Of a stretch of DNA of 64,000 nucleotides, positions 15,622-23,512 are shown one piece after another. The notes beneath the pieces were generated by a model. The model ran no database searches. It was not told the origin of the DNA and saw only the letters and a list, made by a program, of their open reading frames with translations. The position numbers and the translations under genes are program-made. This stretch comes from Chitinophaga silvatica (GTDB lineage: Bacteria > Bacteroidota > Bacteroidia > Chitinophagales > Chitinophagaceae): positions 124,001-188,000 of the forward strand of contig NZ_QPMM01000012.1 in the NCBI RefSeq assembly GCF_003419895.1, read 5' to 3'. Position 1 is the first letter of the stretch. The number at the start of each line of letters is the position of its first letter.

Positions 15622-16883
15622 GACCGGCAATACAGGCCTTTCTTACATTTAGGTAAATGTTTTACTCTATAATTCTTCCTTTCAATTAAAGAATAAAATC
15701 TTTATTTATTGTTCAAATAAAAGACCTGCAAGAATACAGGTCTTGTTTAAATTGATCCAAATGTTTAACTCAAAAATTCTTCCTTTCAATTAAGAAAGAA
15801 AATATTTATTCATTGTCCAAATAAAAGACCTGCAGGAATACAGGTCTTGTTTGCATTCATCCAAATGTTTAACTCGAAAATTCTTCTCTTCAATTAAATA
15901 AGAAAATCTTTATTCATTGTTCTAATAAAAGACCTGCAGGAATACAGGTCTTGTTTAAATTCATCCAAATGTTTAACTCGAAAACTCTTCACTTCAATTA
16001 AGAAAGAAAATCTTTATTCATTGTTCTAATAAAAGACCTGCAGGAATACAGGTCTTGTTTAAATTCATCCAAATGTTTAACTCGAAAACTCTTCACTTCA
16101 ATTAAGAAAGAAAATCTTTATTCATTGTTCTAATAAAAGACCTGCAGGAATACAGGTCTTGTTTAAATTCATCCAAATGTTTAACTCGAAAACTCTTCAC
16201 TTCAATTAAGAAAGAAAATCTTTATTCATTGTTCTAATAAAAGACCTGCAGGAATACAGGTCTTGTTTAAATTCATCCAAATGTTTAACTCGAAAATTCT
16301 TCTTTTCAATTAAGAAAGAAAATCTTTATTCATTGTTCTAATAAAAGACCTGCAGGAATACAGGTCTTGTTTACATTCATCCAAATGTTTAACTCGAAAA
16401 CTCTTCTTTTCAATTAAATAAGAAAATCTTTATTCATTGTTCTAATAAAAGACCTGCAGGAATACAGGTCTTGTTTAAATTCATCCATTGGCTCTTCTTA
16501 GTAACTAAGAAGAAAATCTTTATTCAAAGGAAAGTTCCCACAGGAATACAACTCTTATTTATATCCACCTATTGGTTCTTCCTATTAACTAAGAAGAAAA
16601 TCTTTATTCATTATTCAAAGGAAAGGCCGCACAGGAATACAACTCTTGTTTATATCCTTTAAATAAAAAAATGGGGAATACTAGTCCTTAATTTTTATCT
16701 CAATGATTAATCTTTATAATCTTCCTATTAACTAAGAAGTAAGCCTTCATTTATTTTTCAAATGAAAGTCCTGCAAGAATACAGGTCTTGTTTAAATTTG
16801 TCCATTGGTTCTTCTTCCTAACCTGAAGAAGAAAGCCATTTTTCTTAAACTAAAATAGAAGACTTGTAAGAATACAGGTCTTA
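15622..16883. repeat. Tandem array of 104-bp units, each with a terminator-like hairpin
   Basis: The hairpin GACCTG/CAGGTC with loop CAGGAATA or similar recurs at 15723, 15827, 15931, 16035, 16139, 16243, 16347 and 16451, always exactly 104 bp apart. The three units starting at 15931, 16035 and 16139 are identical or nearly so; outer units diverge. Decayed or shortened units follow at about 15622, 16534, 16625, 16671, 16768 and 16861. Between hairpins the unit is AT-rich (about 80 nt) with the constant words ATCCAAATGTTTAACTC and AAATCTTTATTCATTGTTC. No open frame of note and no spacers of differing sequence, so it is not CRISPR. The flanking 15351-15621 is AT-rich and without a gene. Confidence 0.95.
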
Positions 16884-17007
16884 ATGCTTAACCCTAAATT
16901 TCACTATATGAACATTAGAAAAAAATTACTCATTGGTATCTGTACTTTGAGACCTGAAGTTTTTCAGGAGTACTGATTTATTGCCTGGCTGCCTCCATAT
17001 CCTGCCT

Positions 17008-17496
17008 CTAATCCATCTGCTCACAATAGCATAATGTGGAGATATCGACATCAGAACAATTGATTCTGATTTTCTCAAATCTCTCTCCATATCGTTCTTT
17101 AAAAAAAGCAATAAGGGTATGGAGGTACTCTAATGCTTTCTTTAAGTGACTACTATGAATACAATATGCAATTGAAGAAGTACTATTTGCATTTCGTTCA
17201 TTTACAAGATATCTGCTTCTACGAGATAAGCGTTGTAACTTTTTGTAAGCAAATAAAACGTGACCAGGAATAGATGCTTCAACTTCAGGCTGGTTCAGGA
17301 TTGTCATCACATCATAATGCGTTCTAATTTGTAATTCATGTAATGACAGATGTGCGTTAACTAAGTGTACAGCGACATAATAACAGGTTGTTACTTCCCA
17401 ATCATAATACTGATTTGTACGGTTGTTTACAAACTCTAAAAACTTCAGGTTCTTCCTTGACTGATGTATATGATCACTGTATTCTGGCATAAACAT
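17008..17496 (-). CDS. HEPN-like helical protein, second gene of a two-gene operon
   Basis: A 162-residue mostly helical protein. DWEVTTCYYVAVHLVNAHL (about residues 32-50), the following LQIRTHYDVMTIL and KKLQRLSRRSRYL resemble small HEPN-domain proteins, which are often RNases or partners of nucleotidyltransferases in toxin-antitoxin and defence loci. The usual catalytic R-x4-6-H is not clearly present, so nuclease activity is unproven. The C-terminus has an odd cluster CSDVDISTLCYCEQ. The ATG (17494-17496) overlaps the stop of the preceding gene as TGATG, a sign of coupled translation. Downstream on the same strand lies the 104-bp array. Function inferred only from fold resemblance. Confidence 0.6.
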   Translation of the reverse strand: MFMPEYSDHIHQSRKNLKFLEFVNNRTNQYYDWEVTTCYYVAVHLVNAHLSLHELQIRTHYDVMTILNQPEVEASIPGHVLFAYKKLQRLSRRSRYLVNERNANSTSSIAYCIHSSHLKKALEYLHTLIAFFKERYGERFEKIRINCSDVDISTLCYCEQMD

Positions 17497-17966
17497 CAAT
17501 TTTGAATATTTGAACCGAATATGATAAAATCCTTGGGAAATCTGATATTGTCCCTCTCTTCAAAATACATCGACGAAAAATGGCAATCCAAGCCATAATA
17601 CTTTTTAGCGGCTTGAGTTTCCAATCTGATCAACTGATCAACAACTTCATCAGCATCATCAATGGTTATTATCCAAACCTCAACATCTACATGCCTGGTA
17701 CAAAAACCTAACTCAATGTCGAGCTTTTCATCAACCAATAAACAAATAAAATCAAATATCATTTTTTGAACAAAGTACTTATGGCTGTTTAAACAATCCA
17801 TAAACGCCCGCTCCTCCTCCAACGCCGATTCTATCCGCTCATAATGATAAATCCGATCTCTTATCTCTTCTAATTTAGACCTGGTTAAACTTCGGATAGT
17901 GTTACCAGTAATAAATTCTTCAAACCAAAAATCAAGCAACATTTTGTTATCATTCTCAATTATCAT
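17496..17966 (-). CDS. Unknown protein paired with the HEPN-like gene
   Basis: A 156-residue acidic protein that I cannot assign to a family. The N-terminal half is helical (RSKLEEIRDRIYHYERIESA, then EERAFMDCLNSHKYF). The C-terminal half alternates strands and helices: HVDVEVWIITIDDADEVVDQ, then YYGLDCHFSSMYFEE and FPKDFIIFG. The DVEVWIITID strand could be the acidic strand of a reduced nucleotidyltransferase (MNT) fold, which would suit a HEPN partner, but the GSxARG motif is absent. The start is ATG 17964-17966; a GTG two codons upstream is possible. First gene of the operon; a palindrome and a -7 box lie just upstream. Confidence 0.6.
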   Translation of the reverse strand: MIIENDNKMLLDFWFEEFITGNTIRSLTRSKLEEIRDRIYHYERIESALEEERAFMDCLNSHKYFVQKMIFDFICLLVDEKLDIELGFCTRHVDVEVWIITIDDADEVVDQLIRLETQAAKKYYGLDCHFSSMYFEERDNIRFPKDFIIFGSNIQN

Positions 17967-17969
17967 ATT

Positions 17970-18006
17970 CACAATTTTTGTGGGTTAACTAACGATTACA
18001 AAAATA
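17970..18006 (-). promoter_or_regulatory. Promoter and palindromic operator candidate of the HEPN-like operon
   Basis: Minus-strand TATTTTTG at 17999-18006 fits the -7 consensus. Between it and the start codon lies the 13-nt palindrome CACAATTTTTGTG (17970-17982), which would overlap the first transcribed bases. Such placement suits autorepression by one of the two products; this is inference. Confidence 0.45.
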
Positions 18007-18125
18007 ATTCAACCGCTCTTTACTTCCTCATTCATTTTTTTCTTGAGAATGAACGAATCATTTAACAATTATCTAATCTTCTCTTAATGCTGCTCTAACA
18101 ATTTACCTGCACCTTAGTATTGTCG

Positions 18126-18190
18126 CAGAACCCCCAAATACTATTGTTTGTATCCACCTATGAAGAGGAAGCCTGGTGCTTCCTTTTTTA
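18126..18190 (+). ncRNA. Possible small RNA ending in a strong terminator
   Basis: A clear plus-strand terminator (stem AGGAAGC/GCTTCCT extended by A-T pairs, loop CTGGT, then T run; 18163-18190) has no plus-strand gene in front of it. A weak -7-like TAGTATTG at 18115-18122 would give an RNA of about 65 nt. Alternatively the terminator stops read-through from the array or antisense transcripts before the DUF2130 gene. Terminator confidence is about 0.85; the RNA itself is speculative. Confidence 0.35.
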
Positions 18191-18208
18191 TTACCTCATC
18201 CAAAACCT

Positions 18209-18216
18209 TATCTTTA
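18209..18216 (+). promoter_or_regulatory. -7 box of the DUF2130 gene
   Basis: TATCTTTA, one change from TATCTTTG, 19 nt before the ATG at 18236. It excludes the longer open frame that begins at 18176. Confidence 0.5.
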
Positions 18217-18235
18217 CACCACATTAATATACATT

Positions 18236-19528
18236 ATGGGTACATCAATTACCTGTCCGGGTTGCAGACACCAGTTTGTCATGGAGGATGCATTTGCCGC
18301 CGATATTGAAAAAGACATGCGCTCCAAAATGGAGGGTGAATGGAAAAAGAGACTAAAAACCTTACAGGAAGAAAAAGACACCTTACTTTCTGAAAAGAAT
18401 CGTATACAACAGGAACGCCTCCAGTTAGATGCCCAACGTCTGCATCAGGAGGAAGAAGTAACAAAGCGCCTTCAATCTGAAAAGAAACAAATGCGCGAAA
18501 CAATGGAAGAAGAACTCCGGAAATCCATTGCTGCCGATCTAAATAGCCAGATCGCCATTCTCCAGGAAACAAACCTGGAACAAGCCAATAAACTCAAAGA
18601 CGCCAGACAACAGGAATTAGAGTTCCTCAGAAAAGAACAGGCCCTGAAAGATAAAGAACAGGAACTTGAAATTTCCGTTCAAAAACAAGTGCTGCAAGCA
18701 AGAGAAGAATTAAGCGAGAAAATCAGGCTGGAAGAAGGAGAACGCAACCGGATTAAAGACACTGAACATCAGTTGCGCCTGCGTGAACTGGAAAAACAAC
18801 TCGAAGATCAGCGCAAGTTAGCTGAAGAAATGAAACGCAAAGCCGAACAAGGCTCCATGCAACTGCAAGGCGAAGCCCAGGAATTAATCCTCGAGGAAAT
18901 ACTCCGCAGCCACTTTCCTTTCGATGAAGTAATCCCCGTTGGTAAAGGCATTAAAGGTGCCGACTGTGTTCAACATATCAGAAATCAGTATGGCCAGGAT
19001 TGTGGGAAAATCATCTACGAAAGTAAACGCACCAAGGAATTTACCAAAGACTGGGTAGAAAAACTAAAAGCTGATATGCGTGCACAGGGCATCGATGTAG
19101 CTATCCTCGTTACCCAAACCATGCCGAGGGATATGGAAAGATTTGGTGAGAAAGAAGGCGTGTGGATCTGCACCTTTGCTGAAGTAAAATCCCTAGCTTA
19201 TGTATTGCGCGATGGAATCATTAAAATTTCAACCAAGCTACGCAGCCAGGAAAACAAAGGAGATAAAATGCATATGCTCTATGAATACCTGACCAGCGGC
19301 GAGTTTGCAGAGCAATGGAAAGCCATCAGAGAAGGTTTTATGGCAATGAAATTATCTATTCAACGCGAACGCGATGCTATGGAAAAACTTTGGAAAGCCC
19401 GCGAAAAACAACTGGAAAAAGTATTGCTCAATACCGCTCACATCAAAGGCTCTATTGAAGGGATTGCCGGCAACGATTCGGTAGATCTGCAACTATTGGA
19501 AGATGCCGCAGACGAACTCTTAGACTAG
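18236..19528 (+). CDS. DUF2130 protein with predicted PD-(D/E)xK nuclease core
   Basis: A 430-residue protein. A CPGC knuckle near the N-terminus (Cys7, Cys10) is followed by a very long charged coiled coil (about residues 20-215). The C-terminal part contains GADCV with Asp243 and YESKRTK with Glu262-x-Lys264, the spacing of a PD-(D/E)xK nuclease core, then FTKDWVEKLKADMRAQ and IDVAILVTQTMPRDMERFG. The overall plan, coiled coil plus DExK domain, resembles RmuC. No function has been shown for this family to my knowledge; a DNA-processing role is inferred. The ATG at 18236 is supported by the upstream -7 box. It is divergent from the HEPN-like operon. Confidence 0.85.
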   Translation: MGTSITCPGCRHQFVMEDAFAADIEKDMRSKMEGEWKKRLKTLQEEKDTLLSEKNRIQQERLQLDAQRLHQEEEVTKRLQSEKKQMRETMEEELRKSIAADLNSQIAILQETNLEQANKLKDARQQELEFLRKEQALKDKEQELEISVQKQVLQAREELSEKIRLEEGERNRIKDTEHQLRLRELEKQLEDQRKLAEEMKRKAEQGSMQLQGEAQELILEEILRSHFPFDEVIPVGKGIKGADCVQHIRNQYGQDCGKIIYESKRTKEFTKDWVEKLKADMRAQGIDVAILVTQTMPRDMERFGEKEGVWICTFAEVKSLAYVLRDGIIKISTKLRSQENKGDKMHMLYEYLTSGEFAEQWKAIREGFMAMKLSIQRERDAMEKLWKAREKQLEKVLLNTAHIKGSIEGIAGNDSVDLQLLEDAADELLD

Positions 19529-19531
19529 ACT

Positions 19532-19562
19532 CATGCGTAGCCGGATTAGTCTGGCTACGCAT
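19532..19562 (+). terminator. Hairpin after the DUF2130 gene
   Basis: Perfect 10-bp stem ATGCGTAGCC/GGCTACGCAT around a 10-nt loop, 4 nt after the stop. No T run, so it is either a weak terminator or an mRNA 3' end stabiliser. The following 260 nt to the next gene are AT-rich with no other signal that I can support. Confidence 0.55.
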
Positions 19563-19823
19563 GCATATTATTAGTCCATTTATGACCCGATTAACGTATG
19601 TTTTATAAAATTTGTTTGTTAATAACTGTAACTCCGTACGCTATACTACTTTAAGATTTCATTAACACTACTATGGTAAACTTAATGTAACAATCACCTA
19701 TCTAATACGTTAAAGAAGTAATAAAAATTCACCAAAACATTTGTAAGGAACCCAATCTTTTTTGAGTTCATGATCACCAACCTTTGAGGTCGTAACTATA
19801 ATTTTTAATTAATACGATAGGAT

Positions 19824-20465
19824 ATGAAAAGAACATTGTTTTTACTCAGTGCCGTTGCCGTTGTGGTAACGATGGTTTCGTTTAGCAGTTGCCGTAAGGA
19901 CCCATTAGATAATATGAGCAATGAAGAGTCCAGGATTTACATAACGAACCACGATAAGGCTGCCAATTTTTCCTCTTATTCCACCTTTAGCATTGTAGAT
20001 TCGGTTGTAGTACTTTCCAATAGAAGCGACAGTGCTGTAAAGGCGCTTACAGATTACGACAAGAAGCTGATTGCTTCCGTATCTGCTGCCATGCAGGGAA
20101 GAGGTTATACATTGGTTAATAAATCTGCCAAACCCGATCTGGCGATAAACCTTACACGTATAGATAATTCCTATTCTTCCGTTTCCTGGAACCCAGGTTG
20201 GTGGGGTGGCTGGGGCTATTGGGATCCTGGATACTGGGGATTTCCTGGCGGCGGATGGTACTGGCCTCCATACTATACCGTATACCGCGTGAATGAACGT
20301 CAGGTAGCCATAGACTTATTTGATCTGAAAAATGCCACCAGTAACAAACAGCAAATCACAGCCATCTGGAATTCACTCTGGCGTGGTACAGGCGTGTGGA
20401 ATATCGATAATATCGATAGCATGGTTCAGGCCTCATTTGATCAATCGCCTTACCTCAAGAAATAA
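19824..20465 (+). CDS. DUF4136 lipoprotein
   Basis: A 213-residue lipoprotein of the DUF4136 family, envelope proteins of unknown function common in Gram-negatives. The signal ends in the lipobox SFSSC with Cys23. The domain begins with a strand around YSTFSIVDSV, contains the central AAMQGRGYTLVNKSAKPDL helix-strand and a Trp/Gly-rich insert (NPGWWGGWGYWDPGYWG, about residues 123-150) before the terminal strands AIDLFDLKN and AIWNSLWRG. The Trp/Gly insert is longer than the usual version. It is followed 30 nt later by an outer-membrane protein gene, likely in one transcript. Confidence 0.85.
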   Translation: MKRTLFLLSAVAVVVTMVSFSSCRKDPLDNMSNEESRIYITNHDKAANFSSYSTFSIVDSVVVLSNRSDSAVKALTDYDKKLIASVSAAMQGRGYTLVNKSAKPDLAINLTRIDNSYSSVSWNPGWWGGWGYWDPGYWGFPGGGWYWPPYYTVYRVNERQVAIDLFDLKNATSNKQQITAIWNSLWRGTGVWNIDNIDSMVQASFDQSPYLKK

Positions 20466-20495
20466 TTTTTGTTCGAACTTTTAAATGACAGGAAG

Positions 20496-21119
20496 ATGAA
20501 AAAGATTAGAATCTGGATGTTAATATTCGCAGGTTGTTTTGCCACCAAGGCGGTATCTGCACAGTTTCGACCACCATTATCCGTGGATGCAAACTACTCA
20601 ATTACACAACCGCTCGGCTCCTTAAAAGACTATACGAATAAAACCAGTTTCCGTGGTTGGGGAGCAGGTATTCAATATATGCTAAATGATCAATGGGCAG
20701 TAGGTGTACGTTCCGGATACCAGGATTTTTATGAACGCATTCCCAGGGCCGTTTATCATGATCCCCAACAGGGTGATATATCAGCTGTACAAACACGTAC
20801 CCTGCAGGTAGTTCCAATTCAGGCCACTGTTAGCTATTCGTTTCTTAAACAAGACAAACCCGTTATTCCATATGCCATGGTAGGCATCGGTACAGCTCAG
20901 ATGAAATATGAAAAATACTGGGGAGAATTTGTTGAAGAAGATAATAGCTGGCGCTTTTTATTGAGCCCTGAAGTTGGGATCAACGTACCTTTTGGGAAAG
21001 CCTCTCCATTAATGTTTAATGCAAATGTCAGATACAATTATGCACCATACAATGTGGGAGATATTACCAGCTTTAATACGATACAGGGAAACATAGGATT
21101 AAAGCTTCACCTTAATTAA
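20496..21119 (+). CDS. Outer-membrane beta-barrel protein
   Basis: A 207-residue exported protein, signal peptide cleaved after KAVSAQ. The mature chain alternates in about eight amphipathic strands (GWGAGIQYMLNDQWAVGVRSG, PIQATVSYSFL, YAMVGIGTAQMKYEKY, LMFNANVRYNYAP, QGNIGLKLHLN ends the barrel), as in small OmpA/OmpW-like porin-type barrels. I start at ATG 20496, preceded by AGGAAG; the frame upstream opens at a TTG only. Co-transcribed with the DUF4136 lipoprotein and followed by a bidirectional terminator. Confidence 0.85.
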   Translation: MKKIRIWMLIFAGCFATKAVSAQFRPPLSVDANYSITQPLGSLKDYTNKTSFRGWGAGIQYMLNDQWAVGVRSGYQDFYERIPRAVYHDPQQGDISAVQTRTLQVVPIQATVSYSFLKQDKPVIPYAMVGIGTAQMKYEKYWGEFVEEDNSWRFLLSPEVGINVPFGKASPLMFNANVRYNYAPYNVGDITSFNTIQGNIGLKLHLN

Positions 21120-21142
21120 TTTCTCCGTATTCTATAAAAAAC

Positions 21143-21177
21143 AAAGGTCGGCATCCGCTTAATCGGTGCCGGCCTTT
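21143..21177. terminator. Bidirectional terminator between convergent genes
   Basis: Stem AAAGGTCGGCA-CCG with CGG-TGCCGGCCTTT (wobble pairs), between the barrel gene and apbE. Confidence 0.8.
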
Positions 21178-21178
21178 C

Positions 21179-22192
21179 TTATTCTTCCATATATTGTTTA
21201 AAGTTATTGCTAAAAGCTTCTTTAATCAATCCATCTCCATCCTTATAAATATACATTGCTGCCAACCCATATTCAGGATGTTGTTCTACAAACTGAATTC
21301 CTTTCTTCACCCCCATCAGGATTAAGGGATTATCAAATGCATCGGCTGTAAAACAATCTGCAGCGATTACTGTAACGCTGATAATATTGTTATGTAATGC
21401 TATACCAGTCTGAGGATTGATGGTATGAGCGAATCTGGTTTTGCCCTGGTCGAAAAACCTGCGGTAATTTCCACTGGTAGCAATACCCTTGTCTGGCAGC
21501 CTTACTAAACCCTGTATCGGCTCGTAGGTAGTATCGCCAGGTGAGGGCCTTTCAATTCCTATACTCCAGGTTTTGTGCTGTACATTATAACCCTTAGCAC
21601 ATAATTCTCCCCCTACATCAACCAAATAATTTTCTATTCCCAGTTGGCCAAGATAACGACCTAATACATCAACAGTATACCCCTGCGCAATGCCATTACA
21701 ATCGATCCTCACATTCTTCTTAGTTGTAACCAGTTTATTGCCCGTTATTTTAAGATAACGGGAACCTGTATGCGCCAAAGCATAATTGATACTATCTTTT
21801 GGTGGTATTCCCTTAAACGTTGGCTTATGAACACCAAATCCCCATAAATACACTAACGGTTCTACTGTAATATCAAACAACCCTTTCGTTGCTCTGTTGG
21901 CAAATAAGGCTTTTTCTACTACTATTTTCATATGCTCATCCATTTCTATTTCACCGCTATTATTGAAGCGGTTAATAGCAGAACCCGGAAGGTAGAGCGA
22001 TAAAGATTCGTCTATTACATTGAAAATTGAATCAATGGAATGTTGAATATTTGTAGTATCGGCAGATAAATATTTGATAATATAATAAGTGCCTTGTGCT
22101 TTCCCTTCATAAGCCATCAACTTACTTTTAGGTTGCTGTGCATAAGTTGTCAGGCTCAATAATAGTAAGCCACTTAAGAGTATTTTTTTCAT
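21179..22192 (-). CDS. apbE: FAD:protein FMN transferase (ApbE)
   Basis: A 337-residue periplasmic enzyme that attaches FMN covalently to threonine of target flavoproteins such as NqrB/NqrC and RnfG. The signal peptide ends at TTYAQQ. Key segments: GKAQGTYYIIKYL, AINRFNNSGEIEMDE, LFDITVEPLVYLWGFG, DCNGIAQGYTVDVLGRYL, YLVDVGGELCAKG, ATSGNYRRFF, FAHTINPQTG and the metal-binding VIAADCFTADAFDNPLILMG. It has a plain signal peptide, not a lipobox. Its start is 22 nt after the gcdH stop, so the two are likely one transcript, although no functional link is evident. Confidence 0.93.
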   Translation of the reverse strand: MKKILLSGLLLLSLTTYAQQPKSKLMAYEGKAQGTYYIIKYLSADTTNIQHSIDSIFNVIDESLSLYLPGSAINRFNNSGEIEMDEHMKIVVEKALFANRATKGLFDITVEPLVYLWGFGVHKPTFKGIPPKDSINYALAHTGSRYLKITGNKLVTTKKNVRIDCNGIAQGYTVDVLGRYLGQLGIENYLVDVGGELCAKGYNVQHKTWSIGIERPSPGDTTYEPIQGLVRLPDKGIATSGNYRRFFDQGKTRFAHTINPQTGIALHNNIISVTVIAADCFTADAFDNPLILMGVKKGIQFVEQHPEYGLAAMYIYKDGDGLIKEAFSNNFKQYMEE

Positions 22193-22214
22193 TCACTAAC
22201 GTCGTTAAACCAAT

Positions 22215-23393
22215 TTATTTAAATGCATCCAATCCGGTTACATCCATACCCGTTATTAACAGATGTATTTCATGTGTACCTTCATAGGTCATCACACTTT
22301 CCAGATTCATCATGTGGCGCATAACCGGAAATTCACCTGTGATTCCCATACCTCCTAATATTGTTCTGGCATTTCTTGCAATATTAGCTGCTATTTCACA
22401 GGAATTTCTTTTGGCCATAGATATTTGAGCAGGAGTCGCTTTTCCTTCATTTTTCAGCACTCCAAGGCGCCAATTTAATAATTGTGCCTTAGTTATTTCA
22501 GTAATCATTTCAGCTAATTTCTTCTGGGTAAGCTGAAAACCACCAATCGGACGATCGAATTGTATTCTTTCCTTGGAATACCGCAATGCTGTATCGTAAC
22601 AATCCATTGCCGCTCCAATCACTCCCCAGGCTATGCCATAGCGGGCAGAAGACAGGCAGCTCAACGGCCCCTTCAATCCTTTCGCAAGTGGTAATATATT
22701 TTCTTTAGGCACCTTAACGTTATCAAATACTAATTCTCCGGTTGCACTGGCCCGAAGGCTCCATTTACCTTTAGTTTCCGGTGTAGTGAAACCTTCCATT
22801 CCTCTTTCTACAATCAATCCTCTTATTATTCCTTCCTCATCCTTTGCCCAAACAACGGCAATATCTGCAAAAGGGGCATTAGAGATCCACATCTTGGCCC
22901 CGTTGAGAATTACATGATCACCTGCATCTTTAAAATGGGTGATCATCCCAGCCGGATTAGAACCATGATCGGGCTCAGTAAGTCCAAAGCACCCCATCAT
23001 TTCTCCTGTTGCCAGCTTAGGCAAATATTTTTTCTTCTGTGCTTCACTACCAAACGAATAAATTGGAAACATTACCAATGATCCCTGAACGGAAGCGGTT
23101 GAACGAATTCCACTATCTCCCCTTTCCAATTCCTGCATCATTAATCCATAAGCAATATGATCCATTCCTCCACCGCCATACTCAGCCGGAATAGTAGGAC
23201 CAAAACATCCCAGTTCGCCCAGCCCTTTCAAAATATGTGACGGGAATGCAGCACGTTGACAATAATCTTCAATAATTGGGGAGATTTCTTTTTTAACCCA
23301 TTGACGTACGGAATTGCGTACCATCAGGTGTTCTTCGTTTAATAAATCATCTACAGCGAAATAATCAGGTGATTGAAACAGATCTTGTTGCAT
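22215..23393 (-). CDS. gcdH: Glutaryl-CoA dehydrogenase (acyl-CoA dehydrogenase family)
   Basis: A 392-residue FAD enzyme that oxidises and decarboxylates glutaryl-CoA to crotonyl-CoA in lysine/tryptophan breakdown. The TASVQGSLVMFPIYSFGSEA and GCFGLTEPDHGSNPAGM segments and TYEGTHEIH near the C-terminus (catalytic Glu at about 371) match glutaryl-CoA dehydrogenases better than short-chain acyl-CoA dehydrogenases. FAD and CoA sites include MWISNAPFADIAVVWAKD and RYGIAWGVIGAAMDCYD. Full length for the family. A hydroxyacyl-CoA dehydrogenase gene lies 4.4 kb away and could use its product. Confidence 0.92.
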   Translation of the reverse strand: MQQDLFQSPDYFAVDDLLNEEHLMVRNSVRQWVKKEISPIIEDYCQRAAFPSHILKGLGELGCFGPTIPAEYGGGGMDHIAYGLMMQELERGDSGIRSTASVQGSLVMFPIYSFGSEAQKKKYLPKLATGEMMGCFGLTEPDHGSNPAGMITHFKDAGDHVILNGAKMWISNAPFADIAVVWAKDEEGIIRGLIVERGMEGFTTPETKGKWSLRASATGELVFDNVKVPKENILPLAKGLKGPLSCLSSARYGIAWGVIGAAMDCYDTALRYSKERIQFDRPIGGFQLTQKKLAEMITEITKAQLLNWRLGVLKNEGKATPAQISMAKRNSCEIAANIARNARTILGGMGITGEFPVMRHMMNLESVMTYEGTHEIHLLITGMDVTGLDAFK

Positions 23394-23512
23394 GGAATTT
23401 CGGGTTTAGTACTCAATATAAGAAATTAGCGAATATGCACCATAATTAACGAGATGATCAATTTGGATGATTAAACTTTTACGTAACTTCCCCCTACCAA
23501 AATTCGAGAGCA

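Noticed and set aside
16471..16662. 63-residue open frame in the degenerate part of the 104-bp array
   Set aside because: Its sequence is a twofold translation of the repeat (KKKIFIQ/KKKIFIH), with no start signal and no coding character.
15622..16883. Possible CRISPR array
   Set aside because: The period is 104 bp with the whole unit conserved; there are no 25-40 nt repeats separated by unique spacers and no cas genes.
15622..17496. Type III toxin-antitoxin (repeat RNA upstream of a toxin gene)
   Set aside because: In those systems a short-repeat array lies upstream of the toxin with one terminator between. Here the array is downstream of the HEPN-like gene, the units are far longer and each has its own hairpin. 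Kept only as a loose analogy.
17008..17496. Catalytic HEPN RNase motif R-x4-6-H
   Set aside because: I looked for it and could not place it convincingly; RTH and RSRYL do not fit the spacing, so nuclease activity is not claimed.
15232..18190. Integrative element inserted at tRNA-Leu
   Set aside because: No integrase, no direct repeat of the tRNA 3' end downstream and no change in gene type that would mark an element.
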